7,043 nucleotides of DNA from an uncultured Mucilaginibacter sp. (GTDB lineage Bacteria > Bacteroidota > Bacteroidia > Sphingobacteriales > Sphingobacteriaceae). The stretch covers positions 1 to 7,043 of the forward strand of contig NZ_CAMLHX010000094.1 in assembly GCF_946479965.1 (NCBI RefSeq), written 5' to 3'. The position numbers and the translations under genes were made by a program. The notes below the pieces were generated by a model. That model saw nothing but the letters and a program-made list of their open reading frames with translations, was not told where the DNA came from and did no database searches. This document shows positions 5,079-7,043 of this stretch, in pieces (within the stretch, counting starts at the first letter, position 1; each line of letters begins with the position of its first letter).

Positions 5079-6613
5079 ATGTTCTTTGGCAGTCCACCAA
5101 CCCTGCCACCGGCGAGAAGATCGCCGATTTCCATACAGCAACCGCTACCGAAATTGAAGAAGCTGCTACCAAAGCATCCGCAGCATTTCTCATTTACCGC
5201 AAAAAATCCGGGCTTGAAAAGGCGAACTTCCTGGATGCCATAGCAGCTGAAATGACCATTATTAGCGAAGAGCTGCTAGCCATGTGTATGGCAGAAACGG
5301 CTTTACTGCATGCTAATCTTACCATCGAACTTAACCGCACTATTAACCAGCTGAAAATGTTTGGTGGCTTGCTGCGCGAAGGCTCATGGCTGGATGCCCG
5401 CATTGAAACTGCCGATCCAACCCGCACACCCCGCCCAAAACCCGATGTAAGGTTTATGCACATTGCCTTGGGACCGGTACTGGTGTTTGGTTCAAGTAAT
5501 TTCCCTTTCGCGTTCTCTACCGCAGGCGGCGATACCGCCGCTGCCCTTGCTGCCGGTTGCCCGGTGATAGTAAAGGCGCATCCTGCTCACCCTGCCACAG
5601 GCGAAATGGTGGCTAAAGCCATACAGCGTGCCGCTTTAAAAACAGGCATGCCTGATGGCGTGTTCTCTCATTTATACGATAACGGACTGGACGTTGCCAA
5701 AGCCCTGGTGGTTCACCCGGTTATAAAGGCGGTCGGTTTTACCGGCTCCTACCGTGGCGGCAAGGCGATATTTGATATGGCCATGCAGCGCGATGAACCT
5801 ATCCCGGTGTATGCCGAAATGGGTAGCTCTAACCCGGTTTTTGTTTTGCCTGAGATAGCCAAGAACCAGGCCGACAACTTCGCCCAAGGCTTTGCCGCAT
5901 CGGTTACGGCAAGTGTTGGGCAACTGTGCACCAACCCCGGCATCTTATTATACGAGAAATCTAAAGACGCTGAGGACTTCGCCAACAAGCTGCAGGAGCA
6001 CTTTCAGAACACCATTGGCGGCGTAATGCTGGCACCTAACATATCCGGCGCTTACAATGCGGGTGTGCAGCACAGAGCCGCGCATCCGGGGGTTGAGACG
6101 CTGTCTAAGGGCCAAACATCCGAAGGGTTGAATGTGGGCTCGCCTATATTGTTTAAGACTGATAGCAGTGTGTTTATGGCCGATGCTACCCTGGCCGAAG
6201 AGATCTTCGGGCCGGAGAGTATTGTGGTGGAGGCTACTTCTAAAGACGAGATCCTGAACATAGCCCGCAACCTCTCGGGTCATTTAACGGCTACCATACA
6301 TGGCACCCCTGCCGACCTGGAAGCTTATAAAGAGCTGATAGACATATTAGAGCTCAAAGTTGGCCGTATCATCATCAACGGCTTCCCTACGGGGGTTGAT
6401 GTGAGCAGCGCCATGGTGCACGGCGGACCGTTCCCCGCTACTTCCGACTCGCGGGCCACGTCTGTGGGTACGGCATCTATCTTCCGCTTTACAAGGCCGG
6501 TGGCTTACCAGAGCATGCCTGATACGCTATTACCTCAGGAGCTACAAAACGCCAATCCCCTTAACATTTGGCGCAGGATAAATGGCGCCGTTAGCAATGG
6601 GAAAGTGGATTAA
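5030..6613 (+). CDS. 2,5-dioxopentanoate (alpha-ketoglutarate semialdehyde) dehydrogenase, NADP+-type aldehyde dehydrogenase
   Basis: 527 residues, the usual length of the KGSADH group of the aldehyde dehydrogenase superfamily. The predicted reaction is 2,5-dioxopentanoate plus NAD(P)+ to 2-oxoglutarate, which enters the TCA cycle. Visible motifs: the oxyanion Asn157 in G-S-S-N-F-P-F, cofactor-binding Lys182 in V-I-V-K-A-H-P-A-H-P, the Rossmann turn G-F-T-G-S (236-240), the general base Glu263 in Y-A-E-M-G-S, the catalytic Cys300 in G-Q-L-C-T-N-P-G, and E-E-I-F-G-P-E (390-396). K-A-H-P-A-H-P and A-E-M-G-S-x-N-P-V-F are hallmarks of this subgroup rather than of general aldehyde dehydrogenases. 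It starts 35 bp after the dehydratase stop on the same strand, so the two should be one transcript. A related substrate from hydroxyproline or glucarate pathways would use the same enzyme, but the FAA-fold partner points to pentonates. The end of the coding part is at TAA, 6611-6613. Confidence 0.9.
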   Translation: MIEGKQIIGFEIKAGGDVLWQSTNPATGEKIADFHTATATEIEEAATKASAAFLIYRKKSGLEKANFLDAIAAEMTIISEELLAMCMAETALLHANLTIELNRTINQLKMFGGLLREGSWLDARIETADPTRTPRPKPDVRFMHIALGPVLVFGSSNFPFAFSTAGGDTAAALAAGCPVIVKAHPAHPATGEMVAKAIQRAALKTGMPDGVFSHLYDNGLDVAKALVVHPVIKAVGFTGSYRGGKAIFDMAMQRDEPIPVYAEMGSSNPVFVLPEIAKNQADNFAQGFAASVTASVGQLCTNPGILLYEKSKDAEDFANKLQEHFQNTIGGVMLAPNISGAYNAGVQHRAAHPGVETLSKGQTSEGLNVGSPILFKTDSSVFMADATLAEEIFGPESIVVEATSKDEILNIARNLSGHLTATIHGTPADLEAYKELIDILELKVGRIIINGFPTGVDVSSAMVHGGPFPATSDSRATSVGTASIFRFTRPVAYQSMPDTLLPQELQNANPLNIWRRINGAVSNGKVD

Positions 6614-6627
6614 GTGGCGGGTGCGTA

Positions 6628-6860
6628 CTGTTCCAAAAAATATAAAGCCTTAAAAATTTTCAAAAGCGACTGACGGTACTAACTTGTTGTTCATCAGCAC
6701 TGTTGCTTTTTTGCGTGGAACAGTTTGGAACACTTTGAAACTACTTATAAGTCAGTAAGATTAGCTGTAAAATACCTGCAATAGGCTGATAATAAGCCGC
6801 TTGTAAGGCTTTTCAAATTTTCCTTGAAATTGGAACAGTTTGGAACAGCCCGTGGAACAG
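6628..6860. repeat. Cluster of TGGAACAG motifs with partly inverted ends
   Basis: CTGTTCCA occurs at 6628-6635. Its reverse complement TGGAACAG occurs at 6716, 6831, 6841 and 6853, with a one-base variant at 6726. TGGAACAGTTTGGAACA is repeated exactly at 6716-6732 and 6831-6847, so copies within a pair are 10 bp apart. AAAGCCTT (6644-6651) and AAGGCTTT (6805-6812) form a second inverted pair inside the outer CTGTTCCA/TGGAACAG pair, with unequal spacing (8 and 18 bases). This may be a decayed palindromic mobile element or a set of protein-binding sites. Confidence 0.5.
6662..6712 (+). terminator. Possible terminator of the pentonate operon
   Basis: AAAAGCGAC (6662-6670) can pair with GTTGCTTTT (6702-6710) as 9 pairs including one G-U, followed by a T-run to 6712. 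The loop is long (31 bases), which is unusual, but the position, 49 bases after the dehydrogenase stop, is right. Confidence 0.38.
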
Positions 6861-6898
6861 ATTTTTCGTGACGGCAGCAGTGGAAAATATATCCGCCA

Positions 6899-7006
6899 TA
6901 ACTCCCCTCTAGAGAGGGGCGCGTCGGGACGGTGCGGCTGCGGGGGTGTGTTAAACGCTCGGCCATAACACACCCCTACACCCCTCTCAAGAGGGGAATC
7001 GCACCG
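6899..7006. repeat. Compact nested inverted-repeat element (intergenic palindromic repeat)
   Basis: Four inverted pairs in about 105 bp: CCCCTCT/AGAGGGG at 6904-6919; CGGTGCG (6930-6936) with CGCACCG (7000-7006); GGGGTGTGTT (6943-6952) with AACACACCCC (6967-6976) around a 14-base loop; and CCCCTCT/AGAGGGG again at 6981-6996. The two CCCCTCT hairpins are also near-inverted copies of each other, which gives the element terminal-repeat symmetry. I recall similar CCCCTCT...AGAGGGG / GGGGTGTGTT stretches between genes in Sphingobacteriaceae genomes, so this is likely one copy of a dispersed repeat family. It has no coding capacity and is much richer in GC than the DNA beside it. Confidence 0.65.
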
Positions 7007-7043
7007 CCCTCCGCTTCTTTTAATCTTCTAACTCACGCATGCA

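Larger units (their letters stand above)
6614..7043. other. 430-bp non-coding tail rich in inverted repeats
   Basis: No gene is supported here. From left to right it holds a possible terminator (6662-6712), six TGGAACAG-like motifs (6628-6860), a stretch with no clear feature (6861-6898), a nested inverted-repeat element (6899-7006), and 37 featureless bases to the window end. Short minus-strand open frames around 6745-6973 merely read through the repeats. Confidence 0.65.

Noticed and set aside
6716..6860. TGGAACAG repeats as a CRISPR array
   Set aside because: Repeats are too short, spacing is irregular, there are no unique spacers of constant length, and no cas genes are present.
6745..6973. 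Two overlapping minus-strand frames of about 70 codons
   Set aside because: They are created by the inverted repeats and TGGAACAG motifs; no homology or start context supports them.

Overview
The window (positions 166-7043) reads as a chromosomal segment from a Bacteroidota bacterium, most like Sphingobacteriaceae (Mucilaginibacter/Pedobacter group). This rests on moderate GC, near absence of Shine-Dalgarno sequences, promoter-like TTTG / TAnnTTTG elements, and the flavour of the DsbD-like, PfkA, Crp/Fnr and GguC-type proteins. No taxon is proven. The first ~165 bases are different: about 62% GC by my count against about 39% just after, and they encode, on the minus strand, part of a PKD/Ig-like repeat protein. 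The join falls inside the DsbD-like gene, so those bases are probably foreign DNA attached by a chimeric assembly or amplification.

Layout. 1-165: fragment of a repeat-rich surface protein (-). 166-420: C-terminal end of a DsbD-like thiol:disulfide interchange protein (+). 471-1448: a PfkA-type phosphofructokinase (+) with several substitutions at phosphoryl-transfer positions. 1455-2147: a Crp/Fnr-type regulator (-), convergent with pfkA with only 6 bp between stops. 2148-2552: a divergent intergenic region with a long imperfect palindrome at the regulator's promoter and, separately, two stacked hairpins ending in a T-tract that suggest an unannotated small RNA. 2553-3596: a secreted protein of unknown function with a repeating blade-like motif (+). 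3694-4065: a stand-alone response-regulator receiver domain (+). 4155-6613: a two-gene operon for the end of a non-phosphorylative pentose pathway (+). 6614-7043: non-coding, holding a possible terminator, a cluster of TGGAACAG motifs and a compact nest of inverted repeats.

The operon is the best-defined functional unit. A GguC/AraD1-type FAA-hydrolase-fold dehydratase should turn 2-keto-3-deoxy-pentonate into 2,5-dioxopentanoate (alpha-ketoglutarate semialdehyde), and the following aldehyde dehydrogenase should oxidise that to 2-oxoglutarate. The earlier steps (sugar dehydrogenase, lactonase, pentonate dehydratase) are not in the window. A good promoter match lies just upstream, with a near-perfect 21-bp palindrome filling its spacer, and a 10-bp all-GC inverted repeat brackets the start codon of the second gene.

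I do not see a clearly new multi-gene system. The signals most worth a second look are the altered PfkA active site, the orphan double hairpin, the promoter-spacer palindrome, the start-codon-bracketing inverted repeat and the 3' repeat elements.
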